NCBI RefSeq assembly: GCF_006965545.2
Contig: NZ_CP041372.2
Coordinates: 1,860,001 to 1,924,000 of the forward strand
Length of the DNA: 64,000 bases
Source of the DNA: Paenalkalicoccus suaedae
GTDB taxonomy: Bacteria > Bacillota > Bacilli > Bacillales > Salisediminibacteriaceae
Direction: 5' to 3'
In this document: piece by piece, positions 1 through 9,400 of the stretch
How positions within the stretch are numbered: the first letter of the stretch is position 1
How the letters are laid out: the number at the start of each line of letters is the position of its first letter
Translations under genes and position numbers: made by a program
Notes under the pieces: model-generated
Database searches by the model: none
What the model was told of the DNA's origin: nothing
The model's input: the letters and a program-made list of their open reading frames with translations, nothing else

Positions 1-234
1 GAAGCTACTTATAAGGAGCTACAAGACTATATGATGACATATGTACAGCAAGTGGAGACAGCAGGAGCAGACCCGATTAAACTGGTTAAAACGGTTACAC
101 GCATTATACAAGCAAAAAAGCCGGCCTTTCGTTACACCATAGGCGTAAGGACAAAGCTTGCGATTACGATGACTAGGCTATTTCCTGCCACTGTTGAAAA
201 GCTAGTATTACGGCGCATGAGGCACATGCGATGA
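1..234 (+). CDS. Short-chain dehydrogenase/reductase, C-terminal fragment (cut by window edge)
   Basis: The frame is open from base 1 and ends at the stop at 232-234, so only the last 77 residues are present. The tail has a basic-aromatic stretch (KKPAFRYTIGVRTK) followed by LAITMTRLFPATVEKLVLRRM. This resembles the substrate-binding C-terminal end of NAD(P)-dependent short-chain dehydrogenases. The Rossmann fold and the YxxxK site lie outside the window, so neither activity nor substrate can be read. The stop codon overlaps the start of the next gene (ATGA), which implies translational coupling. The family call is an inference from the tail only. Confidence 0.55.
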   Translation, partial: EATYKELQDYMMTYVQQVETAGADPIKLVKTVTRIIQAKKPAFRYTIGVRTKLAITMTRLFPATVEKLVLRRMRHMR

Positions 235-1559
235 GACAGTATTATTATCTTCTTTATCTGCTTGTAGTAGTTTCATATCTATTCGCCTATTTTACAGGCG
301 CAACACTACTAAATTATGTAGCGAGCGCGGTCATGATGGTTGCCCTCTTATTATCCTTTATCTATGCGACAAATCTATTTAAGGTACTTGGTCTCTTATT
401 CCTATCAGTAGGTGTTTACCTTGTTTTTACTTATGATATCCAAGGATTTTGGCTATTTTTTAATAGTAACACAGGGCTAGTTGCCTTGCTTTTAATGTTA
501 CCTTGGATGAATAATGCTGTTCGAGCTGGAGGGTTCGACCGAAAGCTTCAGCAATTACTTAAATCAAATGTAAGCCACGCGGGATCCCTTTATGTGCGAG
601 CAAAAGCTACATCGTATATACTCGTCACCTTCATTAACCTATCCGCTCTATATGTTGCGCAAAACCTTTTAAAGGAGCAGCTAAAGGGGTGGAAAGAGAA
701 GAACACCTTTATTAGTCAAACGACGCTACGCGCATTTGCCTTAGCGCTCGCCTGGAGTCCCATGGAGGTACTCGTTGCTATTAGTGTTGATGCTACGGGA
801 GTTAGCTACTTAACGCTTTTCCCATGGCTTCTAGCAATATCCCTTATCACCTTCTCGATCGATTCCTTCTTTGGGAAAAGGCGCTATCAACATGTACCGA
901 TCGACAAGCAAGAGGCGCGTCCTGTGCCTATCATGTCTATTCTGCACTTATTCCTAGTGTTAAGCCTATTTTTAGTGGCGATTGTGTCTATTAGCTCCTT
1001 CTTTAATCTGAGCTTTATTTTAACCGTTACCCTGGTTATTTTACCTTTTGCGATGCTTTGGTCGCTATGTATGGGACGAATTCGCCGCTTCTTAAAAATT
1101 GGAGTTGTCAATTGGAAAGAACGCGCAAATGGGATGCAAAACTTCGTTGTGTTATTTGGAAGTCTTGCATTCTTTTCTGACGCATTAAACGCTTCGCCAG
1201 TACTTGGAGCATTTCAAACGCCATTTTTAGCACTCGGTGAGCAACCGTTACTCCTTTTCTTATTAATTCAGTTTACGTATTTATCAATGAGCATGGTAGG
1301 TATTCATCCAATTGCAACTGTTTCTATTTTGATTGAAGCAGTAGGTCCTCTAATGGGTGTCATCAATCCATTAAGCTTTGGGATTATTCTTGTTACTGGG
1401 GCGCTTGCCACAGCTACTGTTGGAACATTTGGCGTAACAGTCACGATGACGTCGATGAATACCGCACAAAACCCTTACAGAATTACCAAAACAAATATGC
1501 CATTCGCGTTACTGTATGGCTCGATCGGGACAATCGTCGCGTACTTACTAACGCTATAG
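231..1559 (+). CDS. Polytopic membrane protein, possible ion-transporter-superfamily permease
   Basis: This 442-residue protein is almost entirely hydrophobic, with roughly 11-12 predicted membrane spans and one polar loop near residues 215-230. A segment in the first half (RAFALALAWSPMEVLVAIS) and one near residue 360 (MVGIHPIATVSILIEAV) could be the paired re-entrant or helix-break regions of the two halves of anion permeases of the IT superfamily (ArsB, CitM, DctM-like). That match is by appearance only, and I do not recognise a specific subfamily. The start ATG overlaps the stop of the upstream dehydrogenase, so the two are probably one operon; the HAD gene follows after 15 bases. Substrate unknown. 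Confidence 0.6.
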   Translation: MRQYYYLLYLLVVVSYLFAYFTGATLLNYVASAVMMVALLLSFIYATNLFKVLGLLFLSVGVYLVFTYDIQGFWLFFNSNTGLVALLLMLPWMNNAVRAGGFDRKLQQLLKSNVSHAGSLYVRAKATSYILVTFINLSALYVAQNLLKEQLKGWKEKNTFISQTTLRAFALALAWSPMEVLVAISVDATGVSYLTLFPWLLAISLITFSIDSFFGKRRYQHVPIDKQEARPVPIMSILHLFLVLSLFLVAIVSISSFFNLSFILTVTLVILPFAMLWSLCMGRIRRFLKIGVVNWKERANGMQNFVVLFGSLAFFSDALNASPVLGAFQTPFLALGEQPLLLFLLIQFTYLSMSMVGIHPIATVSILIEAVGPLMGVINPLSFGIILVTGALATATVGTFGVTVTMTSMNTAQNPYRITKTNMPFALLYGSIGTIVAYLLTL

Positions 1560-1574
1560 GGAGGATGTTTACGT

Positions 1575-2258
1575 ATGAAAATGCCGAAAGCCGTTATATT
1601 TGATCTAGATGGAGTAATTGCAAATACTGTGCCGCTTCATTACGTTGCAACAAAGCAAGTCGCGGATGAAGTCGGTGTCCCTTTTACTTATAAAATGAAT
1701 GAAGCTTTCCAAGGTAGAAATCGTATGGAGATGATTCGAGAGCTTTGCGAAGGATTAGATAAGTCAGAAGAGGAGCTCATTCGATTAGGAGAAAAGAAAA
1801 ACGAGTATTACAAGGAGCTTATCGCAACGATATCTGAAAAAGATGCTCTGCCAGGGATGATTATGTTAATGAAAGAATTAAAAGAAGCGGGCGTCTTACT
1901 CGCTATTGCTTCATCAAGCTCCAATGCCGAGTCAGTGGTTAATCAATTAGGCGTATCCATGTACGTCGATTATCTTGTCCCTCATCATAAGGTCACGCAT
2001 ATGAAGCCTGCGCCAGATATCTTTTTAGAAGCGGCTCGTTTTTTAAAGGTTAACCCTAAAGAGTGTGTGGCCTTAGAAGACAGTCAAGCAGGGCTCGAAG
2101 CAATACGAGCTGCGCGGATGTGTGCCATTGCTGTTGGGGAGGCGGTTAAAGAAGAGGGTGCAGACCTGCATATAACTTCTACTAAATCACTGAATGTGTC
2201 CAGCATTCTCCAAATTTACACAAAATTTATCGCAAAAGATGGTGAAATAAGGAAGTGA
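1575..2258 (+). CDS. HAD-superfamily hydrolase, beta-phosphoglucomutase-like
   Basis: This 227-residue protein has the HAD motif I FDLDGVIANT, with nucleophile Asp10 and acid/base Asp12. It is followed by a helical cap (NEAFQGRNRMEMIREL) that closely resembles beta-phosphoglucomutase. Motif II is the SSSSN stretch near residue 115, motif III the lysine of MKPAPD near residue 137, and motif IV LEDSQAGLEA near residue 156. The family interconverts beta-glucose 1-phosphate and glucose 6-phosphate or dephosphorylates small sugar phosphates in the cytoplasm. A clear ribosome site (GGGAGGATG) precedes ATG 1575. It sits 15 bases after the membrane protein, so co-transcription is likely. Mutase versus phosphatase cannot be decided from sequence. 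Confidence 0.8.
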   Translation: MKMPKAVIFDLDGVIANTVPLHYVATKQVADEVGVPFTYKMNEAFQGRNRMEMIRELCEGLDKSEEELIRLGEKKNEYYKELIATISEKDALPGMIMLMKELKEAGVLLAIASSSSNAESVVNQLGVSMYVDYLVPHHKVTHMKPAPDIFLEAARFLKVNPKECVALEDSQAGLEAIRAARMCAIAVGEAVKEEGADLHITSTKSLNVSSILQIYTKFIAKDGEIRK

Positions 2259-2312
2259 CTCTAGTATGATGGTCTTTGGTAAGTAATTTTTAGCAAAGGG
2301 GTAGGGACAGAG

Positions 2313-4148
2313 ATGAAATTACGTCAACTTGCACAGAAGCTTGTGTTAGTCGGAGTAGCATGTAGCCTAGTGCTACCCGCTAATGCACACGCTTCGACAG
2401 CTGTACAAGCACCAGTGTCCGTCATTTTAAATGGAGAACCATTAGTAACAGATGTACAAGCACGGGTCGAGAATGGAACAACTCTCGTACCGATGCGTTC
2501 TATCTTTCAAGCATTAGACGCGAATGTTATATGGAATCAGCAGGACCGCACCATACGAGCAACAAGAGGAGAATCGGTTATCAACTTAACGATTGATAAT
2601 CAAACGGCGCTTGTAAATAGTCAGCCAACTCAGCTTCGCGTTGCTCCTAAAGTTATATCAGGAACGACACTAGTACCACTTCGTTTTATTACAGAATCAT
2701 TAGGTGATTTAGTGACGTGGGATCAAGCTACACGAACTGCATCTATTGCAAGACGAGTAACGGAGCCATCGCCACCTTTACCACCAGCTGATTCTACGCG
2801 AGTCATTACAGATGCGATTGTGGAACTCGATAGCTTCCAGCTTTTAGACGTAGATACAGTCTATGTTCGCAACGGACGTAGCTTCGTACCAATTGTCTCT
2901 GTCTTTCAAAGCTTAGAAACAACACTTCCTGAGATTATTGATAATACGGTGATCTTAAATGAGGTCCCGGTTACAGTAGAAGAATACGAAGGCATAAAGC
3001 TCATTGCTGCGACAGACCTTGCTCGCGCATTTGATATTCGTTTGCAGTGGAATAGCGTGGCCAAAAGACTTTCCTTCTTCACCGATAACCTAGTCTTCCG
3101 CACGACACCTATTCGAAGTGAGGAGATCGCTGTTCCTGTACCTACTCGTTTAGAAAACGTGCAATTAATAGGTAATCGTAAACTATTCGTAAGTAATAGC
3201 CCAGAATCTATTTACGATCGAACACTTCCAACTCCAAGTGCTACGCTATGGGATGAGACGCACACCAATAAGCGTGCAAAAGAACAGCACCGTGTTTATG
3301 CGCATCACCATAACCGTATAGAGGACCAAGACGCTGTTTTCGCTGTCACGGTCGAAAATACGTCAGAAGGTCCTATTTATATTAGTAACGTAAAAGGATT
3401 ACACCGCACGAGCACAAGAGGCTGGCCAGCTTTTGATATTGGTATTCATCTAGCAGGGCGTACGCTTAATAATACGTTAGTGAATCAACAGGCACGCATG
3501 ATCCAGCCAGGTGAGACAGCTGTTATTGGTCGCCATCCTGTATCAGCAAGCACGATGGTCGGATACATGTATGACTTTGATGTTGAGCCAGGAGGTCAAT
3601 TTATACCTGCCTCTTATACGATCCGATCTGTCGTAACAACGGAGGCGGGAATGGATGTTCGTAGCATTAAAACGCCAGCAATAGCAAAGGATACGGTTAA
3701 CGTTCACTCTAGAGGTAGCTGGGATCACTCTGCTATCCGTGGAACGCTTCCTACTTATACAGTTGGTAATGAAGGTGTCTCCTATTCTATCTCAAATGGG
3801 GTAACAGATAACTTCTTTACGGCAGAGTCTAGCACAAAGCCAAATGAGAGCTCAGCTAATAGAGGACACTATGGCATTAACTACGAGGTGGTTATTCCTG
3901 TTATGAATGAGTCATCTGAGCCGAAGCAAATTGAGTTACGTTTATCAGGTAGGGGTGGGACATACTCTAGTGCCTACAGATTAAACGGCACCGTCTTTAT
4001 TACACCACAAATGCGACCAGGTATTGAATCTGCACGCATGGCTACTGTTACGATTGAACCAGGTCAAACAGAATTAAAGCTTGAGCTTATGCATTCAGGT
4101 GGATCGTCGTTACCTGCAGCCATTACAGTTCAAACATTAAATGAATAA
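2313..4148 (+). CDS. Secreted protein with copper amine oxidase N-terminal-like (stalk) domains
   Basis: A 611-residue protein begins with a Sec signal peptide (basic start, hydrophobic core to about residue 25, ANAHA cleavage region). Residues about 35-150 hold two repeats with the pattern GTTLVPMRS/LRF followed by an aromatic (VIWNQQ, VTWDQ). This is the signature of the copper amine oxidase N-terminal-like domain of Firmicute wall-associated proteins. A degenerate third repeat spans about 170-260. The rest (about 270-611) is beta-rich with no recognised catalytic motif, and no amine oxidase domain is present. It probably acts outside the membrane in wall or surface binding. A strong terminator follows. 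Confidence 0.75.
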   Translation: MKLRQLAQKLVLVGVACSLVLPANAHASTAVQAPVSVILNGEPLVTDVQARVENGTTLVPMRSIFQALDANVIWNQQDRTIRATRGESVINLTIDNQTALVNSQPTQLRVAPKVISGTTLVPLRFITESLGDLVTWDQATRTASIARRVTEPSPPLPPADSTRVITDAIVELDSFQLLDVDTVYVRNGRSFVPIVSVFQSLETTLPEIIDNTVILNEVPVTVEEYEGIKLIAATDLARAFDIRLQWNSVAKRLSFFTDNLVFRTTPIRSEEIAVPVPTRLENVQLIGNRKLFVSNSPESIYDRTLPTPSATLWDETHTNKRAKEQHRVYAHHHNRIEDQDAVFAVTVENTSEGPIYISNVKGLHRTSTRGWPAFDIGIHLAGRTLNNTLVNQQARMIQPGETAVIGRHPVSASTMVGYMYDFDVEPGGQFIPASYTIRSVVTTEAGMDVRSIKTPAIAKDTVNVHSRGSWDHSAIRGTLPTYTVGNEGVSYSISNGVTDNFFTAESSTKPNESSANRGHYGINYEVVIPVMNESSEPKQIELRLSGRGGTYSSAYRLNGTVFITPQMRPGIESARMATVTIEPGQTELKLELMHSGGSSLPAAITVQTLNE

Positions 4149-4154
4149 CATGTG

Positions 4155-4185
4155 AGAAGGGCTACGTGTAGCTCTTCTTTTTTTT
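4155..4185 (+). terminator. Rho-independent terminator after the stalk-domain gene
   Basis: Ten-base stem AGAAGGGCTA / TAGCTCTTCT (one G-T pair) with a 4-base loop and a run of eight T. It separates the secreted protein gene from dynA. Confidence 0.85.
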
Positions 4186-4254
4186 GATGATAGACGTATA
4201 GTTCCATTTATTCGATAAATTCGGTATAGTTTGAATAGATAGAAGGAGGTTGCC

Positions 4255-7200
4255 ATGAGTACGAAGACGTTTACGTTAACAGCAGAGGAACAAAACAGAC
4301 TACGAAAGTTAACACGAAAAAAAGAGATAACGGAATTTGAGATAGCATTTTGCGGACATTTTTCCGCTGGAAAATCCACCATTTTAAACGCATTTTTAGG
4401 AGCGGAAGTATTACCTACTAGTCCTCTACCAACGAGTGCTAATATTATCAGAATGAAAAATGGACCTGTGAAGCTTGAGCTAACTGGTGAGAATGGACAG
4501 GAGCTTCAATCCTTTACTGGTACCATTCCATGGGATCAAGTAAAAGACTGGGGACGTGATGGGGCCACGATTGACTCCATCACTATAGATATTCCTCTCC
4601 CGTTTTTAGGAGAACATGGAGTCATTGTCGATACGCCTGGAGTTGATTCAACAGATAAGAACCACGCGAAAATGACCACGGAGCAACTTTTTACAACAGA
4701 TGCTATCGTATATGTAATGGATTATAATCACGTACAATCTGAGACGAATCTTCACTTTCTTCGAGAATTAAGTAAAGCATCGAAGCCAATCTTTATTGTA
4801 ATTAATCAAATTGATAAGCATGATGATGCGGAGCTTTCGATCGAAGAATTCCAAGCACAAGTGGAAGCAACGCTTGAAGCATGGCGCATTCACTATGTAG
4901 AGCTATTTATGACGTCTATGCGAGAGGCCCATCACCCGTTAAACCAGTATGATGCCTTTTCATCAAGACTAAAAGGGATTCTTGCTAACAGTGAGGCTTT
5001 CTTAGACGGATCATACAAGCGATTACAAAAAGGATTTTACGAGACGCTACGAGATCGCATTAGTAAGGACGCGGAAAATGCTAGAGAGGATATTCGTGAG
5101 AAAGCCGAGGAGCGCGGATTTGATCGAGAGAGCTTAGAGGAGCTTCAAACACTGTACGAAAAGGAAGAAAAGACAAGGAACTATGTGGAAGTATTAGAAG
5201 AAGAGTATGAGGATGCTACGGAGCGACTATATAAAAACGTACACGTATTTCCTTATCAAACGACAGAGCTTGTTAAACAGTATATGGAATCGACGGCTTC
5301 TTCGTTTAAAGTGGGCATGTTATTTTCTAAGAAAAAAACGCTAGAAGAGAGAGAAAAGCGCCGCGAGCTTCTTAAAATTGATGTGCAGGATAATATAAAG
5401 TCACAGCTCCTTTATCATTTAGAGGCATTCTTTCGTACGTGGCCAAGACACTCGTTAACTAACGAAGCGCGTTTTGATGAGGCACTGCAAGAGTTAAATA
5501 TGACGCTTGAGGATGACTTTTTAGATAAACATGTAAAGTCTGGTCAAAAAAATAACGACTATATTTATTTGCTAACAAAGCAAGTAAACGATGCGATCAT
5601 TCGAGAGATGAAGCGTTTGGCAAGCCGAGTAGTGGATATCTACATTGCAGGAGTGAAAGAGCCTAAGCAGGCTGAATTAGAGCGAATTAATGCGCAACTT
5701 GCCAATTTAGCTGAACTTAAAGAATTAAGGCAGGCCATGGATGACATAGCTACCTACGAACAGCAGCAGCTAGAGGAAGTGAAAGAATTTAATCCAAAAG
5801 GGACATTTGATGAATTGAGAGAGATGTGGCGTAAAGGGTACACCTATGACGACGTGTCGGATGCGACCATTTTTGACTCACTAACTGTATCGCAGGCGCC
5901 TGAAGAGGTAAAAGAAGAAAAGGTTCGTCGGGCAGAGAAAACATTTGATGAAGCGGAAGCGGCAGAGTGGGTGGAGCAGATTCACGCGCTTATACCCGAC
6001 ATCCAGGCTAAGGCTATTTTAGAGCGAGAAGCAGATTTAATCACGAAGGCTGTTGATCGTTTTGAGTCACGCTCATTTACGATTTCTTTATTTGGTGCCT
6101 TCTCAGCAGGGAAATCGAGCTTTGCTAATGCGTTATTAGGAGATAATATGATGCCAGTATCTCCTCACCCTACAACGGCTACAGTAACCATTGTGCAAGC
6201 TCCTACGGACGAATACGCGCACGGAACAGCTGTCGTACGTTTTAAGTCACGTACAGCGTTATCGGAGGAAATTACGTCTGTAGCAAATTCGATTCGGACG
6301 TCGCTTACGATTGATTCCATTCCGAAGTGGAATGCGAATGAAGCGGGTAACTCCATTCGTCAAAAGGCGACGATTGATTATCTACGTGTTATTCAAACGA
6401 GTCTGCGTGAACGAGAAGAGCTTATTGATGCGACGAAATTAACAACGATTGATTCCTTGTCTGACTATGTAGCAAATGAATACGTAGCATGCTTCATTGA
6501 AGATGTGACGATTTATTATGACGCGCCATTGACAAGAAAAGGGATCATCTTGATTGATACACCAGGGGTAAACTCTATTCACGGTCGTCACACTAATCTT
6601 GCTTTTAAGCAAATGGCACAGTCTGACGCTATCTTTTACTTAACGTACTACAATCACTCGTTCTCTAAATCGGATCAGTACTTCTTACAGCAGGTTAATC
6701 AGGTTAATGAGGAATTCTCGACGGACAAGCTATTCTTTGTCGTGAATGCTTCTGACCTTGCTGCCTCCAAGCATGAACTTACGAGTGTCATGGACCATGT
6801 ACAGGATCAGCTTAAGCAAAATGGCTTTAAAAAGCCGCGCGTTCATCAGGTTTCGTCAAAAGAAGGACTTAAAAAGAAGCAAGGTCTAGAGTCAGAGGAT
6901 GTAAGCTTTGAGCGGTTTGAAGAGACGTTTTATGAGGAAACATACGAAGAGCTAAACCTACTTGGTATATCCGTCATTAAAGAACGAGTCGAGCAAACGC
7001 TTCGCACTGTCTCTTCTTACATCGATGCGCAGCACGTGTCAGTTGAGGAAAAGGCAGCGTTTAAAAATAAGCAGACGATAGCTAGTAACAAGCTTGTAGA
7101 AGTGGAGGAGATTTCTCTACGTCACGTAGCACGGGACGCAAAACGCGAGTTAGAACAACTGTCGCTTTATTTACGTAAACGAATGAGTGTTGTTTTATAT

Positions 7201-7806
7201 GATTATTATGCGGATGCGATCAATGTTTCTGTCCTGTCAGATAATGATCGCAAGGGCTTGCAAATGCAGTTAACAAAGGCGATAGAGGACTGGTCTGCAT
7301 TAGGGGAGCAATTTTTAAAGCAGGAGCTAGCGGCGATGTCTGTTAGACTCGACTATGCGGTGCAACGTATATTTAGAGAATGGGCAGAGAGTTATGAGGA
7401 GTCGCTAAAAGAGATTCTCCCGTCTCTTTTATTTGAACATCCATCTTACCAGCTACAGGCAAATATTGAGGCTGACATTCCTCCATTTATAGAGGATGCT
7501 ACAGCGTATAAGTCCTATATCAAATCAAAGCGAGCTTTCTTCGAAGAGGATGAATCATCAAAGCTTAAGGACCAGCTCGTTTCGGATGCGTTAGAAAAAG
7601 CAGTCAGTGTTGTAGCCGAAGCGGAACGCGAATTATCAAAACACGTAGATGCAAGGCTTAAAGAAATGGATCAACACGTTCGTCATGCATTTAAAGACGC
7701 ACTGACCTATGAACAGCATCGATATGAAACATTAACAGATGGATCTGACGCCGATTTATTGGCGCTTTATGGTAAGCTTAAAGAGGCGATTAAGGAGACA
7801 AAGTAA
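4255..7806 (+). CDS. dynA: Tandem dynamin-like GTPase DynA
   Basis: The 1183-residue protein contains two complete dynamin-like GTPase modules in one chain, the layout of Bacillus subtilis DynA (YpbR, about 1190 residues). The first P-loop is GHFSAGKST (residues 34-42), with DTPG near 126 and NQID near 184-187. The second P-loop is GAFSAGKSS near 613-621, with DTPG near 767 and a NASD G4-like motif near 830. Long helical coiled-coil regions follow each GTPase. The family tethers and fuses membranes and helps membrane repair and phage tolerance at the inner face of the cell membrane. AAGGAGG precedes ATG 4255. A small membrane protein gene follows after 15-27 bases. Confidence 0.93.
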   Translation: MSTKTFTLTAEEQNRLRKLTRKKEITEFEIAFCGHFSAGKSTILNAFLGAEVLPTSPLPTSANIIRMKNGPVKLELTGENGQELQSFTGTIPWDQVKDWGRDGATIDSITIDIPLPFLGEHGVIVDTPGVDSTDKNHAKMTTEQLFTTDAIVYVMDYNHVQSETNLHFLRELSKASKPIFIVINQIDKHDDAELSIEEFQAQVEATLEAWRIHYVELFMTSMREAHHPLNQYDAFSSRLKGILANSEAFLDGSYKRLQKGFYETLRDRISKDAENAREDIREKAEERGFDRESLEELQTLYEKEEKTRNYVEVLEEEYEDATERLYKNVHVFPYQTTELVKQYMESTASSFKVGMLFSKKKTLEEREKRRELLKIDVQDNIKSQLLYHLEAFFRTWPRHSLTNEARFDEALQELNMTLEDDFLDKHVKSGQKNNDYIYLLTKQVNDAIIREMKRLASRVVDIYIAGVKEPKQAELERINAQLANLAELKELRQAMDDIATYEQQQLEEVKEFNPKGTFDELREMWRKGYTYDDVSDATIFDSLTVSQAPEEVKEEKVRRAEKTFDEAEAAEWVEQIHALIPDIQAKAILEREADLITKAVDRFESRSFTISLFGAFSAGKSSFANALLGDNMMPVSPHPTTATVTIVQAPTDEYAHGTAVVRFKSRTALSEEITSVANSIRTSLTIDSIPKWNANEAGNSIRQKATIDYLRVIQTSLREREELIDATKLTTIDSLSDYVANEYVACFIEDVTIYYDAPLTRKGIILIDTPGVNSIHGRHTNLAFKQMAQSDAIFYLTYYNHSFSKSDQYFLQQVNQVNEEFSTDKLFFVVNASDLAASKHELTSVMDHVQDQLKQNGFKKPRVHQVSSKEGLKKKQGLESEDVSFERFEETFYEETYEELNLLGISVIKERVEQTLRTVSSYIDAQHVSVEEKAAFKNKQTIASNKLVEVEEISLRHVARDAKRELEQLSLYLRKRMSVVLYDYYADAINVSVLSDNDRKGLQMQLTKAIEDWSALGEQFLKQELAAMSVRLDYAVQRIFREWAESYEESLKEILPSLLFEHPSYQLQANIEADIPPFIEDATAYKSYIKSKRAFFEEDESSKLKDQLVSDALEKAVSVVAEAERELSKHVDARLKEMDQHVRHAFKDALTYEQHRYETLTDGSDADLLALYGKLKEAIKETK

Positions 7807-7833
7807 ACGCGTAGCATAAGGATGGTGAAGAGC

Positions 7834-8040
7834 TTGAGTATGACAACTATTATGATAATCGCAGCAGCAATTATTTGTATCATTGGATTAATTGGAACGA
7901 TCAAAGTCGGGATTAATCCTCAGGACAAGGACTATGATAAAAAAGCAAAAAAGCACTTTACGAACCTGTCGCTTCTATATGTCGTGGCATTTGTACCGGC
8001 AATTATTTTAACGATCGTCTATTTTGTTTTTTGGCGATAA
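7834..8040 (+). CDS. Small two-span membrane protein of unknown function
   Basis: About 68 residues with two hydrophobic segments (IIAAAIICIIGLIGTIKVG and a C-terminal LLYVVAFVPAIILTIVYFVF) separated by a highly charged loop (PQDKDYDKKAKKHF). The start is ambiguous. ATG 7822 has its AAGG directly adjacent, which is too close; TTG 7834 has GGTG six bases upstream, and ATG 7840 is also possible. I chose TTG 7834 from spacing. The gene follows dynA with almost no gap and no terminator, so it is probably co-transcribed. I do not recognise a family; a role with DynA at the membrane is only a guess. Confidence 0.65.
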   Translation: MSMTTIMIIAAAIICIIGLIGTIKVGINPQDKDYDKKAKKHFTNLSLLYVVAFVPAIILTIVYFVFWR

Positions 8041-8061
8041 TTTGCAAAAGGAGTTTTTAGC

Positions 8062-8793
8062 ATGACAAACGTAAAATTATTAGCACTTGATATGGACGGA
8101 ACAACGTTAACAACAAGTCATCTTGTAGATGAAGAGACAAAACAAGCAATTAAACAAGCAAAAGATGCAGGCATAGAAATTGTGATTAGCACGGGTAGAT
8201 CCTTTCAAAACGTCAAAAAGTATGCGGAAGAGTTAGAGCTTACAAATTTCTTAATAGCAAGTAATGGAGGAGAGATTTGGCAACTTGATGGAACATTAGT
8301 TGAGCGTACAATTTTGCCAACGGAGCATGTAGAAACGTTTTTAGCTCTTGCGTCTAAACACAACGTACGTTTTTGGGCCGCAGCTGTCGATAAGGTCTGG
8401 CGGCACGAAGCTCCAGAAGATATTTATCAATCAGAATGGCTTAAATTTGGTTACGATTTAGATACGGTGGATGAAAGAAAGCTACTTTTAAAAGAACTGG
8501 AATCAGTGGAAGGTTTAGAACTCACTAATTCTTCCCTCGTGAATATTGAAATTAATGCTGCTGGCGTCCATAAAGCTGCTGCCTTAAAGACTATTTGTGA
8601 GAAGCTATCGATCTCTATGGAAAATGTGTTAGCTATTGGAGATAGTTTAAATGATGTTGCGATGATCAAAGAGGCAGGCATAGGCATAGCTATGGGGAAT
8701 GCGCAGGATTCAGTGAAAGAGATTGCTGACGATGTCACAACTTCTAATGATGAACAAGGCGTAGCGAATGCCATTAAAAAATATGTACTTTAA
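8062..8793 (+). CDS. Cof-type HAD-IIB phosphatase
   Basis: The 243-residue protein starts with LLALDMDGTTL (Asp10 and Asp12 catalytic pair). Motif II is IVISTGRSF, the Lys is near residue 180 (VHKAAAL), and GDSLNDVAMIKEAGIGIAMGNA is the C-terminal Mg-binding motif near 195-215. The central insert is the type IIB cap of Cof/YwpJ-like phosphatases. These cytoplasmic enzymes dephosphorylate sugar phosphates or flavin intermediates with broad specificity, so the substrate is undefined. AAAAGGAG lies before the ATG, and a strong terminator follows. Confidence 0.88.
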   Translation: MTNVKLLALDMDGTTLTTSHLVDEETKQAIKQAKDAGIEIVISTGRSFQNVKKYAEELELTNFLIASNGGEIWQLDGTLVERTILPTEHVETFLALASKHNVRFWAAAVDKVWRHEAPEDIYQSEWLKFGYDLDTVDERKLLLKELESVEGLELTNSSLVNIEINAAGVHKAAALKTICEKLSISMENVLAIGDSLNDVAMIKEAGIGIAMGNAQDSVKEIADDVTTSNDEQGVANAIKKYVL

Positions 8794-8795
8794 GC

Positions 8796-8822
8796 AAAAA
8801 ACAGGCATAGAGCCTGTTTTTT
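8796..8822 (+). terminator. Rho-independent terminator after the Cof phosphatase gene
   Basis: Perfect 11-base stem AAAAAACAGGC / GCCTGTTTTTT with loop ATAGA; symmetric A/T flanks allow termination on either strand. Confidence 0.9.
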
Positions 8823-8875
8823 GTGTATAATACCAAGTAAACAGATTTGATATTATGTAATAGGGGTGGATCCTT

Positions 8876-9277
8876 TTGATTCCAAAGCATCTAGTTTCTT
8901 TTAATCAAGTGTTGCTAATTAGTACAATTGGACTTGGATTACTCATTCATCCTGTATTATTAGTGATTCCTTTCCTTGTGTGCTTGTTCTCAGTTATTTT
9001 TGGTTTTAATCTTTTTATACGAATAGGATCATTTATGCTACGGTCTAAGACAAGTGAACAGATGGAGGATAAAGATCAGCTTCGCTTTAATCAATCAATA
9101 GCTACTATTTGTTTAGGGTTGTCTTTATTATTCTTTAGCACTGGATTACCTTCTTTAGGTGTGATTTTTGCTAGCATGGTGATTCTTGCTTCATCGCTTG
9201 CTTTAGCAGGCTTTTGTGTTGGTTGTGTTATTCGTTATCGATATATGATGTGGAAATATAAACGTACGGCTAATTAA
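8876..9277 (+). CDS. DUF4395 family membrane protein
   Basis: A 133-residue protein with four hydrophobic segments and a short polar loop near residues 57-70 (SEQMEDKDQLRFNQ). The GFNLFIRI and RFNQSIATICLGLSL motifs and the C-terminal GFCVGCVIRYRY, with a CxxC pair, are typical of the DUF4395 membrane family. The start is TTG 8876, supported by AGGGGTGG seven bases upstream; no better ATG exists. The gene stands alone, with terminators on both sides. Function is unknown in the family; the CxxC suggests redox or metal binding, which is inference. Confidence 0.75.
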   Translation: MIPKHLVSFNQVLLISTIGLGLLIHPVLLVIPFLVCLFSVIFGFNLFIRIGSFMLRSKTSEQMEDKDQLRFNQSIATICLGLSLLFFSTGLPSLGVIFASMVILASSLALAGFCVGCVIRYRYMMWKYKRTAN

Positions 9278-9302
9278 GGTGACTCACTCGAGTCATCTTT
9301 TT
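9278..9302 (+). terminator. Rho-independent terminator after DUF4395 gene
   Basis: Eight-pair stem GGTGACTC / GAGTCATC (one G-T pair) with a 4-base loop and TTTTT. Confidence 0.75.
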
Positions 9303-9328
9303 GTTTACAAAATTGTCACATAGAGTTC

Positions 9329-9353
9329 GTTTAAAGAGTACTCAGAAGGGTAT
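9329..9353 (+). promoter_or_regulatory. Sigma-B-type promoter before the DUF2231-DUF2203 pair
   Basis: GTTTAA at 9329-9334 and GGGTAT at 9348-9353 are separated by 13 bases. This matches the Bacillus general-stress sigma-B consensus (GTTTAA, 12-15 bases, GGGTAT) at every position. It lies about 50 bases before ATG 9401. A usual sigma-A pair is less convincing here. Confidence 0.65.
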
Positions 9354-9400
9354 ACAAACTATATACAAATGTTAGACAATAATTATATGAGGTGAAAGCC

